Notes: generated by a model not told the origin, from the sequence alone. A stretch of 64,000 nt of DNA from Prosthecobacter debontii (GCA_945870855.1 CAMBTP010000001.1:1-64000), one strand, 5' to 3'; counted from the stretch's first letter, positions 1 to 8,286 are shown. Numbers and translations are program-made.

Positions 1-64
1 TGTTTCTACCGGCGGCATCGCTGGTGGGCGGAACGGAGATTCCGTTAGATTGATCGGCTTCCAT
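1..64 (-). CDS. Possible 5' end of an unidentified gene, truncated by window edge
   Basis: An ATG at 64-62 opens a frame of 21 codons that runs off the left edge of the window (it begins MEADQSNGISVPP). An in-frame TGA lies two codons upstream, so this ATG is the earliest possible start. The product cannot be named from so few residues. Its position next to a tRNA-Ser gene is where integrase genes of integrative elements often lie, but nothing here proves that. It may also be a chance frame. Confidence 0.3.
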   Translation of the reverse strand, partial: MEADQSNGISVPPTSDAAGRN

Positions 65-132
65 GGGTCAACTTGGGTCACGCTTCATGTCCCGTTGACC
101 CAGAAAAGGACAGCATGGCCCAAAATGACCCA
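64..132. promoter_or_regulatory. Cluster of TGGGTCA/TGACCCA heptamers
   Basis: TGGGTCA occurs at 64-70 and 74-80 (10-bp spacing, one helical turn). Its complement TGACCCA occurs at 96-102 and 126-132. Four copies of a heptamer in two opposed orientations within 69 bp, between a tRNA gene and a possible start codon, look like binding sites for a dimeric regulator or recombinase arm sites. This is inferred from layout only. Confidence 0.35.
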
Positions 133-142
133 AAGATCAAAC

Positions 143-232
143 TGGCGGAACGGGAGGGATTTGAACCCTCGGTAGAGTCACCCCTACGTTCCCTTAGCAA
201 GGGAGTACTTTAGACCACTCAGCCACCGTTCC
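143..232 (-). tRNA. tRNA-Ser (anticodon GCU)
   Basis: Read on the minus strand, GGAACGG at the 5' end pairs with CCGTTCC at the 3' end. These are followed by the discriminator G and an encoded CCA. The anticodon loop TTGCTAA gives anticodon GCU, reading AGC and AGU serine codons. The T arm carries GGTTCAAATCC and there is a long variable arm, as expected for serine tRNAs. The length of about 87 nt without CCA fits the family. Confidence 0.95.
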
Positions 233-359
233 GTGAAATCAGTTGGGTCGGGGGAGATTTGAAACATAGGAAACGGATTCCGTCAAGAATCTGCTTTGCA
301 GGAAAGGGGGAAATTTTCTGATCGGGGGCGGAGCCTTTGGGGGCGGGGGAAGTCGAAGA

Positions 360-513
360 CCCTGGACTGCGTGCAGCCTGCTGCCGCTTTCCGTCACGCA
401 GCCTGCTGCTGCGGGGCAAACTTGGGAAATGGCAAACCCGTGCATGACCAATGCCGTCGGCTCGCAGCAGGCTGCATTGCCAAAAGCGGCAGCAAGCTGC
501 ACGCAGTCCAGGG
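360..513. repeat. Long imperfect palindrome (nested inverted repeat)
   Basis: The 31-nt arm at 360-390 is complementary to 483-513 with one mismatch. A core GCAGCCTGCTGC occurs forward at 373-384 and 398-409, and reversed at 464-475 and, with one change, near 491-502. The element could form a large two-tiered hairpin. It fills most of the non-coding stretch 233-552 between tRNA-Ser and folA, where I see no gene. It looks like a REP or MITE-like dispersed element. Its relatives elsewhere in the genome cannot be seen from here. Confidence 0.75.
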
Positions 514-552
514 TGCCGGTGGCACGGCACTGGGTGGATTCCGAACGAATTC

Positions 553-1011
553 CTAGCTGCGGAGGTGGCGTTTCACGGTGAAGTCTGGATGCTCTTCGAT
601 GGTCTCGACTACGGGAAAATCGTGCTCGAATTCCGCAAGATAGGTATCGCCCTCGTGGACGGCGTGGACGTGGCTAACAAGCCATACGTCGATGCTGCCG
701 GAGAGTGCTTTGTAAATCTCCGCTCCGCCGATTACAAAAACATCTCCGTCCGTTTGTGGGATTTCTTCTGGGCTGTGGATCACCTCGACGCCGGGATGGC
801 TCCATATTTTGTCGCGGGTAAGGACAATGTTGCGGCGCTTCGGCAAAGGCCTGCCGATGGACTCGAAGGTTTTCCGTCCCATCAGCACGGGGTGGCCTAG
901 GGTTGTTCTTTTGAAAAAGGCGAGATCCTCCGGGAGATGCCACGGCAGCGTTCCATCGCGGCCAATGAGGCGGTTTGGATCCATGGCGACGATGGCTATT
1001 AGGTGGGGCAT
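553..1011 (-). CDS. folA: Dihydrofolate reductase
   Basis: The 152-aa protein reduces dihydrofolate to tetrahydrofolate with NADPH in the cytosol, regenerating the folate that thymidylate synthase oxidises. The family pattern is clear. An N-terminal strand LIAIVAMD is followed by the LPWHLPEDLAFFK active-site segment with the acidic residue D29, then GHPVLMGRKTFESIG for NADPH binding and VIGGAEIY near residue 95. The length is normal for a type I DHFR. It lies 36 bp downstream of thyA on the same strand, the classical thyA-folA pair. No Shine-Dalgarno sequence is evident before the ATG. Confidence 0.96.
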   Translation of the reverse strand: MPHLIAIVAMDPNRLIGRDGTLPWHLPEDLAFFKRTTLGHPVLMGRKTFESIGRPLPKRRNIVLTRDKIWSHPGVEVIHSPEEIPQTDGDVFVIGGAEIYKALSGSIDVWLVSHVHAVHEGDTYLAEFEHDFPVVETIEEHPDFTVKRHLRS

Positions 1012-1047
1012 GATGAGGGGTGCAGAGTAAATTCCACGGTTCGTTTC

Positions 1048-1860
1048 CTAGACGGCGATCGGGGCTTTGATGGCGGGGTGGGGGTCGTAGCCTTCCAGGG
1101 AAATGTCATCAAATTTGAAGCCGTCGATGGATTTTACATCGGTGTTGAGATGGAGGGCGGGTAGCGGGCGAGGCTCGCGGGTGAGCTGGAGGCGGGCTTG
1201 GTCGAGGTGGTTGCTGTAGAGGTGGAGATCGCCGAAGGTGTGGACGAAATCGCGGGGTTCGTATCCACAAACCTGGGCGACGAGGTGGGTGAATAGCGCG
1301 TAGGAGGCGATGTTGAAAGGCACGCCGAGGAAGAGATCCGCGCTGCGCTGGTAGAGTTGGCAGGAGAGGCCGGGCTTGCCGTCGCCCTGCGGTTCATGGA
1401 CGTAGAACTGGAAAAGCAGGTGGCAGGGAGGCAGCGCCATTTCCGGCACCTCGCCGACGTTCCATGCGGATACGATGTGGCGGCGAGAGTGCGGATTGCC
1501 CTTCAATCCCTCGATGAGCAATGCGATTTGATCAATCACCGCGCCGCCATTGCCCTCCCAACGCCGCCATTGCTTGCCGTAAACGGGGCCGAGCTCGCCC
1601 TGCTTGTCCGCCCACTCATCCCAGATCGTGACTCCGTTTTCCTTGAGGTAGGCGATGTTCGTCTCGCCTTTGAGGAACCACAGCAGCTCGTGAATGATGG
1701 AGCGCAGGTGGAGTTTTTTCGTTGTGAGGCAGGGGAAACCTTCGCGCAGGTCGAAGCGCGCCTGCCTGCCGAAGACCGAGAGCGTGCCGGTGCCGGTGCG
1801 GTCGCCGCGCTCCTCGCCGTTTTCGAGGACGTCGCGCAGGAGGTCGTGGTAGGCTTTCAT
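1048..1860 (-). CDS. thyA: Thymidylate synthase
   Basis: This 270-aa enzyme methylates dUMP to dTMP using 5,10-methylene-tetrahydrofolate. The catalytic cysteine is C146 in [12 protein letters not shown], preceded by the double-arginine phosphate-binding segment HSRRHIV (residues 124-130). Further on are [18 protein letters not shown] and the [13 protein letters not shown] motif. The length matches the short bacterial ThyA class. It sits directly upstream of folA and forms an operon with it. The start codon is preceded by a period-7 AT-rich repeat rather than a Shine-Dalgarno sequence. Confidence 0.97.
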   Translation of the reverse strand: MKAYHDLLRDVLENGEERGDRTGTGTLSVFGRQARFDLREGFPCLTTKKLHLRSIIHELLWFLKGETNIAYLKENGVTIWDEWADKQGELGPVYGKQWRRWEGNGGAVIDQIALLIEGLKGNPHSRRHIVSAWNVGEVPEMALPPCHLLFQFYVHEPQGDGKPGLSCQLYQRSADLFLGVPFNIASYALFTHLVAQVCGYEPRDFVHTFGDLHLYSNHLDQARLQLTREPRPLPALHLNTDVKSIDGFKFDDISLEGYDPHPAIKAPIAV

Positions 1861-1863
1861 GGG

Positions 1864-1902
1864 GAAACTTTAAGTTTTAAACTTTAAAGCTCAAGGAAGT
1901 TT
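1864..1902. repeat. Period-7 AT-rich repeat upstream of thyA
   Basis: On the plus strand, units AAACTTT AAGTTTT AAACTTT AAAGCTC AAGGAAG follow one another in 7-nt steps, ending about 3 nt before the thyA start (read on the minus strand). A near-identical block precedes rarA and another lies upstream of ileS. Confidence 0.7.
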
Positions 1903-1913
1903 GGAGAGCCGTG

Positions 1914-1991
1914 CTGGAGAGCCGTGTCTCTGACCGGCTTGCTGTGTGCCCGATCCTGTGGAAGAAGCCGGTCAGAGACACGGCTCTCCAG
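1914..1991. repeat. Perfect 27-bp inverted repeat overlapping a gene end
   Basis: Arms 1914-1940 and 1965-1991 are perfectly complementary, with a 24-nt loop. Each arm contains GGAGAGCCGTGTCTCTGACC. The right arm supplies the last six codons and the stop of the upstream PHP phosphatase gene. A transcript would form a very stable hairpin, so it may act as a terminator between that gene and thyA, although there is no clean U-tract. A diverged half-copy (GGAGAGCCGCGCCTTCGGCC) follows gatB at about 31214. Confidence 0.85.
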
Positions 1992-2769
1992 TACGCTTGC
2001 GCTTTTCGAATCGCTGGGTTTCGCGGTATCCGGCGGCCTTGGCGAGCTCATGGGCTTTTGTGAAATCGCGGGCGAGCTCGGAAGGCGCATGGGCGTCGGA
2101 GGAAATTACCAAGCCGATACCTGCGGAGGCGGCGAGCTCCAGGAATCGCGGCGCGGGATAGGCTTCGGCGCAGGGCTTGTGCCAGCCGGCGGTGTTCAGC
2201 TCGATGACCGATCCATTCGCGGCGATGGCCTCAATCACGGGATCGTAGAAGCGGTCGAGATCGCCGGGCGGGACGTGCGAGAATTTTTTCACCAGATCCG
2301 GGTGGGCAAGGATGTCGAAGAGGCCGGACTCCGCCATCTCCGCGTAGGTTTTCCAATACTCCGCCCATGCGGCATCGACATCGGTCTGCGCCCATTTGCC
2401 TAGCCACTTCGGATTATCGAAATCCCAGGAGCCGAGGTAATGGACGGAGCCGATCAGGTAGTCCCAATCGTATTTTCCAGCGAGCTCTTCGATGAATCCC
2501 TCGCAGCCCTTGAGCCAATCGCATTCCATTCCCGCGCGGATTTTTATGCGGTCTGCGGCGGCTTGTTTCGCGCGGGCGATCCAATCGAAATACTCCGGTA
2601 GCTCGCTTTCCAACATGCGCCAGTCATCGAAAGGCTCCGGGCGGCACGGCGCGTGATCGGAGATGCCGTATTCGTCCAATCCTGCTACAACGGCGGCCTC
2701 CACATATTCCTCCGGCGTGCCGGTGGCGTGTTTGCAAAGAGGCGTGTGCGTGTGGTAGTCGGCAGGCAT
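1972..2769 (-). CDS. PHP-family histidinol-phosphatase-like hydrolase
   Basis: This 265-aa protein of the PHP superfamily resembles HisK-type histidinol phosphatases, which remove phosphate from L-histidinol phosphate in histidine synthesis. Metal-ligand motifs are visible. DYHTHTPLCKH is at the N terminus, GISDHAP near residue 40, GMECDW near 90, GSVHYL, DILAHPDL, and SSDAHAP near the C terminus. I chose the ATG giving MPADYHTHT because the family begins immediately before the first motif, and a longer frame would run into the divergent esterase gene. The terminal residues GEPCL come from an inverted repeat. A general PHP phosphoesterase role is also possible. Confidence 0.85.
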   Translation of the reverse strand: MPADYHTHTPLCKHATGTPEEYVEAAVVAGLDEYGISDHAPCRPEPFDDWRMLESELPEYFDWIARAKQAAADRIKIRAGMECDWLKGCEGFIEELAGKYDWDYLIGSVHYLGSWDFDNPKWLGKWAQTDVDAAWAEYWKTYAEMAESGLFDILAHPDLVKKFSHVPPGDLDRFYDPVIEAIAANGSVIELNTAGWHKPCAEAYPAPRFLELAASAGIGLVISSDAHAPSELARDFTKAHELAKAAGYRETQRFEKRKRTGEPCL

Positions 2770-2829
2770 TGCTGGCGGGGTTGTAGTTCCCGCTGAAAGA
2801 ATCCGCAAGTTCCCTGACGTTTCAGCGTG

Positions 2830-3720
2830 ATGTTGAAAAAACTCCTCGCCACCGCTCTGGTTCTCGCCGCCCCCCTGTATGCACAGGAAACCTCTCCGAA
2901 ACTCACCCTGACGCAAATGCCCGAGCCGAAGCTGGGGCCGGATTCCATGGTGAACCCGCGCATCGCCAAGGGGCAAGTGATCGATTTCGTATTCGCGTCT
3001 TCCAAGGTTTTTCCCGGAACCAGCCGCAAAATTCATCTCTACATTCCCGCCCAATACGATGCGAAAAAGGAGACCGCCGTGATGGTTTTTCAAGACGGCC
3101 ATACCTACGTGAATCCCAATGGCGAGTTCCGCGTGACCACCGTTTTCGACAACCTCATCGCGGTCGGCGACATGCCGCCGGTCATCGGGATTTTTATCGA
3201 TCCAGGGCACAAGGGCGCTGCGAAATCCGAGAGCTCTTGGAAAAACAACAATCGCAGTTTCGAATACGACACGCTCTCCGCGGACTACGCGACGTTTCTC
3301 ATCGATGAAATTCTCCCGCTCGTGGGCAAGGATTACAACCTCACCAAAGACCCGGAACTACGCGCGATCTGCGGCACCAGCTCCGGCGGGATTTGCGCGT
3401 GGACGGTGGCTTGGGAAAGGCCGGACGCGTTCCGGAAAGTGGCCTCATCCATCGGCTCCTTCACCAACATCCGCGGCGGCGACGCTTACCCAGGCATGAT
3501 CCGCAAGACCGAGAAGAAACCGATCCGTGGCTTTTTCCAGGAGGGCATCAACGACCTCGACAACGAGCACGGCAACTGGCCGCTCGGCAACATGGCCATG
3601 GAGGCGGCGCTGAAATTCAAAGGCTACGACCACAAATACATCTGGGGCCACGGCGCCCACAGCGGCAAGCAGATGGGAGCCATTTTCCCGGACGCCATGC
3701 GCTGGCTGTGGCGTGGTTAG
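2830..3720 (+). CDS. Secreted esterase, enterochelin-esterase-like alpha/beta hydrolase
   Basis: The 296-aa protein carries an N-terminal signal peptide, MLKKLLATALVLAAPLYAQ. The body resembles the esterase D/Fes family, which hydrolyses ester bonds outside the cytoplasm. The nucleophile elbow is GTSSG with S184, and an acid is available downstream. The C-terminal histidine is probably in the GHGAHSGKQ segment. MVFQDGH near residue 87 is the family oxyanion-loop region. The substrate is unknown; relatives act on siderophores or on acetylated carbohydrates. It diverges from the PHP gene with a 60-bp spacer. A GTG three bases earlier is an alternative start. Confidence 0.85.
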   Translation: MLKKLLATALVLAAPLYAQETSPKLTLTQMPEPKLGPDSMVNPRIAKGQVIDFVFASSKVFPGTSRKIHLYIPAQYDAKKETAVMVFQDGHTYVNPNGEFRVTTVFDNLIAVGDMPPVIGIFIDPGHKGAAKSESSWKNNNRSFEYDTLSADYATFLIDEILPLVGKDYNLTKDPELRAICGTSSGGICAWTVAWERPDAFRKVASSIGSFTNIRGGDAYPGMIRKTEKKPIRGFFQEGINDLDNEHGNWPLGNMAMEAALKFKGYDHKYIWGHGAHSGKQMGAIFPDAMRWLWRG

Positions 3721-3835
3721 GTCTTGCAAGCTCTTAGGTTTGCAATACTTTGACCGAGCAAATAAAAATTCCACATTCCGAACACCGCAAGCAAACGTGC
3801 CCGCCACTAAAGCCAATAAAACCGCTGAAAATCCG

Positions 3836-4822
3836 ATGAAAGCCTTGCGCAAGCGCCTTTCTGAGGCGGGCGTTAAGCGGAAATTTCTGGATGAGGCGGT
3901 TTTGCCCTCGTGGTGGGATGAGTCGCATGCGCTTGAACCCGGCGGCTTCCGGGAGGCGGCGGCTTACATCGCGGCGCATCTCGGCTACAGCCTGAAGTCC
4001 CTTACCGATCCAAATGCAGAGCTGTCTTTCTCCCATGTTGGGAATGTGAAATTTAAGAAGGCGAAAGACAAATCACCAGATGATGTCTGCCTCGCCACCC
4101 AAGTGGCGCTTGGCCTTGCGCGTTCCGTGGCGAAAGCGTATGCGGAACAGCCCGCGTTCACGGAAATCCCGCCCGCACAGGAATGGCGGGACAAGCTGCT
4201 GCAGAAATCGGACAAGCCCTGGGTATGTTTGCGCCACATCCTCCAGTTCGCGTGGGTAGCCGGCGTTCCGGTGGTTCGTCTCACCAATCTTCCTGCGGGA
4301 GCAAAAAAGCCCGACGCCCTGACAACGATGGTCGGCGGGCGCCCGGTGATCGTGATTCTCAGCGGATGGAAAAGCCCCTCATGGATCGCCTTCATCGTCG
4401 CCCACGAGCTTGGGCACATCCATCACGGGCACCTCAAGCCGGGGCAAACCCTAGTGGATGGCAAGATCGATTCCCGTTCCGATGAAAAGGACGAGATTGA
4501 AGCCAACAATTTCGCGGGCGTGCTGCTGACAGGTCATCCCGATCTCGGGTTGCATTCTTCGAGCAAGCTCGGCCCGCCGCAACTCGCGCGGCAGGCGAAA
4601 GAATTCGGCAAAAAATACCGCGTCGCTCCAGGTGTGGCCGCTCTTAACTATGGTTTCAATACGGGTGCTTGGCCTGTGGCTATTGGAGCGCTTACGATCT
4701 TGGAGAAAGCAGACGATGCCGGTGAAGACCTGAATAAGGCGATGCTCGCTCACTTGAACGAGGAAGAAACCTCAGAGGAGAGCTGGGAGTGGATCTCCCG
4801 CACGACCGCTACGAAGGCATGA
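3836..4822 (+). CDS. ImmA/IrrE-type metallopeptidase
   Basis: The 328-aa protein has a C-terminal ImmA/IrrE (DUF955) zinc peptidase domain with HELGHIHHGH at H190-H199, and an acidic third-ligand candidate in DEIEANNFAG. The N-terminal 130 residues match the helical domain seen in family members that begin with LRKRLSEAGV, but I do not see a clear helix-turn-helix. Relatives cleave repressors or antitoxins, as ImmA does for ImmR in ICEBs1. The ATG at 3836 is preferred over an earlier frame overlapping the esterase. It overlaps the next gene by ATGA, so the pair is translationally coupled. No repressor is encoded beside it. Confidence 0.85.
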   Translation: MKALRKRLSEAGVKRKFLDEAVLPSWWDESHALEPGGFREAAAYIAAHLGYSLKSLTDPNAELSFSHVGNVKFKKAKDKSPDDVCLATQVALGLARSVAKAYAEQPAFTEIPPAQEWRDKLLQKSDKPWVCLRHILQFAWVAGVPVVRLTNLPAGAKKPDALTTMVGGRPVIVILSGWKSPSWIAFIVAHELGHIHHGHLKPGQTLVDGKIDSRSDEKDEIEANNFAGVLLTGHPDLGLHSSSKLGPPQLARQAKEFGKKYRVAPGVAALNYGFNTGAWPVAIGALTILEKADDAGEDLNKAMLAHLNEEETSEESWEWISRTTATKA

Positions 4823-5427
4823 TCTATTTCAGCGACCGCGATGTGGTGAGGAAACTTGCGGCATGCGGTTTCCTACCGCTGTTGCCGGAACTGTTAGGAG
4901 TCGCCGCCCCTGAACTGGAGATGCGATACCTGGTGAGCCTCAAGGGGTGCTTGACCCGGGAATCGCAGAGGTTGAAAAAGGCCAAGTCCCAAAGGGATCT
5001 GATCGATTTTTGTGCAAGCCACACCGTGATCGGCGTAGCGGCGAGCGTGGAGAGGGAGCAGGAGTTGCTCGACGGGGGGATGCATCCGGGCGAAGCGCTG
5101 CTTTTCGCGGAGGCGGAACATACCGGTGGGATTGTTGTGACTGGTGACAAGGGCGCGCTCGCGGACTATGCGCGTATAACCACTCAAACTCAGCGGGCAC
5201 GGATCAAAATAATCTGCTGGGAGATGCTTTTGTTACGGGTTCACGAGCTGAAAGGATTCGGAATACTGAAAACGGGTTGTTGCGAAGGGATCAAAGCCGA
5301 CACGATGCTCTCGCTTGCCTTCAGCACCGGGCTGGCAACTGGCGAGGAACACGCTTTGGAGTGTATTCGCTCTTACCTCCAAGGCGTGAAGGCTCACTCA
5401 CCGGACATCGTTTTCGACTTCGGTTGA
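4819..5427 (+). CDS. PIN-like domain protein, partner of the ImmA-type peptidase
   Basis: The 202-aa product has a PIN-nuclease-like layout: YFSDRDVV at the N terminus (D6, D8), an acidic GEALLFAEAEH around E92, and VVTGDKGALADY with D110 and D116. PIN proteins are metal-dependent RNases. The start overlaps the stop of the peptidase gene in an ATGA, so the two are co-translated and probably act together, as a toxin-like nuclease with a proteolytic control factor or as a mobile-element regulatory pair. That role is inference. The 3' end overlaps the convergent rarA gene by 34 bp. Confidence 0.7.
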   Translation: MIYFSDRDVVRKLAACGFLPLLPELLGVAAPELEMRYLVSLKGCLTRESQRLKKAKSQRDLIDFCASHTVIGVAASVEREQELLDGGMHPGEALLFAEAEHTGGIVVTGDKGALADYARITTQTQRARIKIICWEMLLLRVHELKGFGILKTGCCEGIKADTMLSLAFSTGLATGEEHALECIRSYLQGVKAHSPDIVFDFG

Positions 5428-6782
5428 TTATCGACGAGCTTTGAATTTTTCCCTAGCGACCTCCAGAACTCCAGCCGCTCTTTGATGCGTTTTTCCATGC
5501 CTTGCTCGCCGGGATGGTAGTAAGTTCGGCCTTCGGGGAGGTAGGCTTGGGGGACGTAGTGGCCTTCGTAATCGTGGGAGTAGAGGTAGCGCATGGCCTC
5601 CTCGGGTTTGCCGGTGAGCTTCTTCGAGGTGGGGGTGCGGAGGTGCTCGGGGACGGTGAGGGTGCGGCCGGTTTCTACATCGGAAATGGCGGCTCCGAGG
5701 GCGGCGTAAGCGGTGTTCGATTTCGGCGAAGTGGCGAGATAAACGGTGGCGTGCGCGAGCGGAATGCGACCTTCCGGCATGCCGATGAATTCAAGGGCGT
5801 GGTGCGCGTCGAGCGCGATGCGCAATGCGCCGGAGTCCGCGAGTCCGATGTCTTCCGAGGCGGCGATGACGAGGCGGCGGGAGATGAAACGCGGGTCTTC
5901 CCCGGCGTGAAGCATTTTCGCGAGCCAGTAGAGCGCGGCATCGGGATCGGAGCCGCGGATGCTTTTGATGAAAGCGGATATCGTGTCGTAATGACCTTCA
6001 TCGCCGTAGTGGACGGCTTTGCGTTGTATGGATTCCTCAGCAACTGCCAAAGAAATATGGATTGATGATTGTTGATTTTGGATTTCGGATTTTTGAGGTA
6101 GGGAAGCCAGCTCAAGCGCGGTGAGCGCTTTGCGGACGTCTCCGTCGGAGAGTTTCGCCAAATGGGCAAGAGCTTCGGGATCGGCGGTGATTTTGTATTT
6201 TCCAAGGCCGCGCTCTTCATCGGCGAGCGCTTTCTCTAACAGTTTTTGGATGGATGTTTCATCGACCGCTTCGAGCTGGAAAATCTGCGAACGCGAGACC
6301 AGCGGCGAGTTGACGTAGAAGTAGGGGTTGTGCGTGGTCGCGCCGATAAAGCGCACCGTGCCGCGCTCCAAATGTGGGAGCAGGGTGTCCTGCTGGGCTT
6401 TGTTGAAGCGGTGGATCTCGTCGATGAAAAGAATCGTCGTCTCGCCGCGCAGATCCTGGTTCATCTTCGCCTGAGCGATTTTTTCGCGGATCTCGGCGAC
6501 GTTCGACTCCACGCCGTTCAAGGTCTCAAAACGCGAGCCAGTCGTTTTCGCGATCACCCCGGCGAGAGAAGTTTTTCCCGTTCCCGGCGGGCCATAAAAA
6601 ATCAGCGAGGCGAAGCGATCCGCCTCAATGGCGCGGCGCAGGAGTTTTCCTTCCCCGAGGATGTGATCCTGTCCCAAAACCTCATCCAGCGTGCGCGGCC
6701 TCATGCGGGCGGCGAGCGGCTCGGAAACCGGCGGCTTGTCGGCTTTGACGGCGGGCGTGGAAAACAGGTCGGACACTTCCAA
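5394..6782 (-). CDS. rarA: Replication-associated AAA+ ATPase RarA
   Basis: This 462-aa clamp-loader-like ATPase acts at stalled replication forks. Residues 20-45 match the family opening [17 protein letters not shown]. The Walker A is GPPGTGKTS, the Walker B is [16 protein letters not shown], and the C-terminal tetramerisation part ends in [21 protein letters not shown]. The first codon is TTG, supported by the DLF motif typical of the N terminus and by a period-7 repeat directly upstream. Between the ATPase lid and the C-terminal domain a stretch [11 protein letters not shown] is encoded by another 7-nt repeat in frame. It ends convergently with the PIN-like gene. Confidence 0.94.
   Translation of the reverse strand: MEVSDLFSTPAVKADKPPVSEPLAARMRPRTLDEVLGQDHILGEGKLLRRAIEADRFASLIFYGPPGTGKTSLAGVIAKTTGSRFETLNGVESNVAEIREKIAQAKMNQDLRGETTILFIDEIHRFNKAQQDTLLPHLERGTVRFIGATTHNPYFYVNSPLVSRSQIFQLEAVDETSIQKLLEKALADEERGLGKYKITADPEALAHLAKLSDGDVRKALTALELASLPQKSEIQNQQSSIHISLAVAEESIQRKAVHYGDEGHYDTISAFIKSIRGSDPDAALYWLAKMLHAGEDPRFISRRLVIAASEDIGLADSGALRIALDAHHALEFIGMPEGRIPLAHATVYLATSPKSNTAYAALGAAISDVETGRTLTVPEHLRTPTSKKLTGKPEEAMRYLYSHDYEGHYVPQAYLPEGRTYYHPGEQGMEKRIKERLEFWRSLGKNSKLVDNQPKSKTMSGE
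6053..6100 (-). repeat. Period-7 repeat inside rarA
   Basis: On the coding strand, six 7-nt units, such as AAATCCG AAATCCA AAATCAA, run in frame and encode [13 protein letters not shown]. Six units make 42 nt, so the frame is kept. The segment shares AATCAACAATCNTCAAT with the repeat inside ileS. Confidence 0.75.
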
Positions 6783-6783
6783 G

Positions 6784-6815
6784 AAACTTTAAATTTTAAA
6801 CTTTAAACTCCAAGG
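6784..6815. repeat. Period-7 AT-rich repeat abutting the rarA start
   Basis: On the plus strand, AAACTTT AAATTTT AAACTTT AAACTCC AAGG is nearly identical to the block before thyA. It ends one or two bases before the TTG start codon of rarA (minus strand) and fills most of the 40 bp up to the next gene. Confidence 0.75.
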
Positions 6816-6822
6816 CAAGAAA

Positions 6823-7563
6823 TCACTTCAGTTTTCGCACCTTGATGCGCTTCCAGAACATGCGGTCACGCCAATCGGCGAAGGAGGCGGTGTGCTCGGC
6901 CAGTTGCGAGCCGGTTGCGACTTCATCGCCCGCGACGAGGATTTCGTTCATACTGTCCTCGGTCAGTAGCGCGCGGACGCGAGGGAAACGGGCGGCGAGA
7001 TTCTTTCGTGTGGCGGTTTGCTTTGCACGGTGGCCGGTGCCGGTGACGAGGTTTAGTGCGAGGATGCCGCCGGGAGCGAGCGAGCTTTTCAAGAGGCCAA
7101 GCCAGTCCGAATCGCAGGCATCTGCGCGGAAGACATCATCGTCGCCGGCGAGGTAGAGATCGTCGAGAATCACGTCGAATTGGCGCTTGTTCTTTTTCAC
7201 CCACTCGTAGGCATCAGCGATCACGATTTCCGCGCCCGCATCGCCAAGGTGCATTTCCTTTTCAGCGAGGACGATGAGTTCCGCGTCGAGATCGATGCCG
7301 GTGAGAGAAACCTCTGGCAAAAGGTGGCGTAGGGTGCGCAACGCGGTGCCGCCCGCGACGCCGAGCATCAGGATGGAGGCGGGCTTTCCAGCCGGGCGCA
7401 GCATAGAAGCGGCGGCGAGCAAATCCCACGCAAGGCCTGTCAGGAAACGCTTCTCGTGGCAGGAGGCATGGATCGCCCCCGCCACGCGGAACTCCGTCGC
7501 AAGAGGTGATTTCCAGACCTCAATACGCTGGAAACGTGTTGGGAAATCGCCCGTTTTCTTCAT
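6823..7563 (-). CDS. Spermidine-synthase-like methyltransferase-fold protein
   Basis: The 246-aa protein has a Rossmann fold of the spermidine synthase/SAM-binding type. Motif I is ILMLGVAGGTALR near residue 64, followed by the acidic end of strand 2 in TGIDLDAE and FDVILDDLY near residue 130. Such proteins transfer aminopropyl or methyl groups. The DDLY segment and a conserved N-terminal EVWKSPLATEFRVAG favour the spermidine-synthase-like group often annotated only as fused-MFS or SAM-dependent methyltransferase. The substrate cannot be assigned. It lies upstream of rarA on the same strand. The upstream 250 bp (7564-7816) show no gene or clear motif. Confidence 0.75.
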   Translation of the reverse strand: MKKTGDFPTRFQRIEVWKSPLATEFRVAGAIHASCHEKRFLTGLAWDLLAAASMLRPAGKPASILMLGVAGGTALRTLRHLLPEVSLTGIDLDAELIVLAEKEMHLGDAGAEIVIADAYEWVKKNKRQFDVILDDLYLAGDDDVFRADACDSDWLGLLKSSLAPGGILALNLVTGTGHRAKQTATRKNLAARFPRVRALLTEDSMNEILVAGDEVATGSQLAEHTASFADWRDRMFWKRIKVRKLK

Positions 7564-7816
7564 AAGAAAAACCGTCTAACAGGATCAGTCGCGCAGGGGA
7601 AGGAGGATTTATGTAAACTATTGCCGACAGGAATCTGATGCGATTGGAAACGGTCATACTTCCCCTCCTCTGCTCTACCCGACAGCGCGGAGCCAATTTT
7701 CCTGTTTCTTCCCAACGACCCCGCTTGACGGGAGCGCGCCGCACATCTTTACTCAACCCGCACGAGCTATATCCCAGTCTTAATTATCGTTGAACTTTCG
7801 ACTCCCCATCACCGCA

Positions 7817-8251
7817 ATGAAAAACAAGTTTCTTCTTAGTCTTCCGCTTGTCGGCAGCCTCGCCTTTGCATCTTGCTATCAGCTGCCCGACAAGCCGCGC
7901 GCCACAAGACCGCCTACAAAACAACAGACCGTCACCAGCGAGGAACAGCAGAAAATCCAAGCGCAGCGTGAACTGAAGGAGAAAGAGGAGAAGGAGAAAT
8001 TGGAAGCGACCACCGATGTTCCTGCGGAGCCGCCGGAGATCACCGCTCCCAGCAATCCCGACAAGCCCGACAAGGATGGAGTTAAGAAGCGCGATGAATA
8101 CGCCTTTGCCAATCCCGTTCCCGGCAAGGAAGGTTTCGTTTTCAGCCCCTACAACAACAAACTTGTTGATGTCCGCGACATTCCCAGTGGCACGCTAGTG
8201 CAAGATCCAACCTACCCAGCCTCCGAGAAAAAGTATTTTCGCGTGCCTTAA
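7817..8251 (+). CDS. Small predicted lipoprotein, charged linker region
   Basis: The 144-aa product begins MKNKFLLSLPLVGSLAFASC, a lipoprotein signal with lipobox FASC, so C20 should be lipidated by Lgt and the signal removed by LspA. Residues 45-70 form a strongly charged helix rich in E, K and Q (probably coiled coil), followed by a Pro/Glu/Asp-rich linker. The C-terminal 50 residues, with GKEGFVFSPYNNKLVDVRD, are ordered and resemble short verrucomicrobial proteins of unknown function. The ATG at 7817 is chosen because it begins the signal peptide. A strong terminator follows. Confidence 0.75.
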   Translation: MKNKFLLSLPLVGSLAFASCYQLPDKPRATRPPTKQQTVTSEEQQKIQAQRELKEKEEKEKLEATTDVPAEPPEITAPSNPDKPDKDGVKKRDEYAFANPVPGKEGFVFSPYNNKLVDVRDIPSGTLVQDPTYPASEKKYFRVP

Positions 8252-8286
8252 GGCAGAGCCGAAAACGACAAGGTGAACTTCCCCGT

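Noticed and set aside
2827..2829. GTG as start of the esterase
   Set aside because: An ATG follows directly, and the signal peptide begins with MLKK; one residue more makes no difference.
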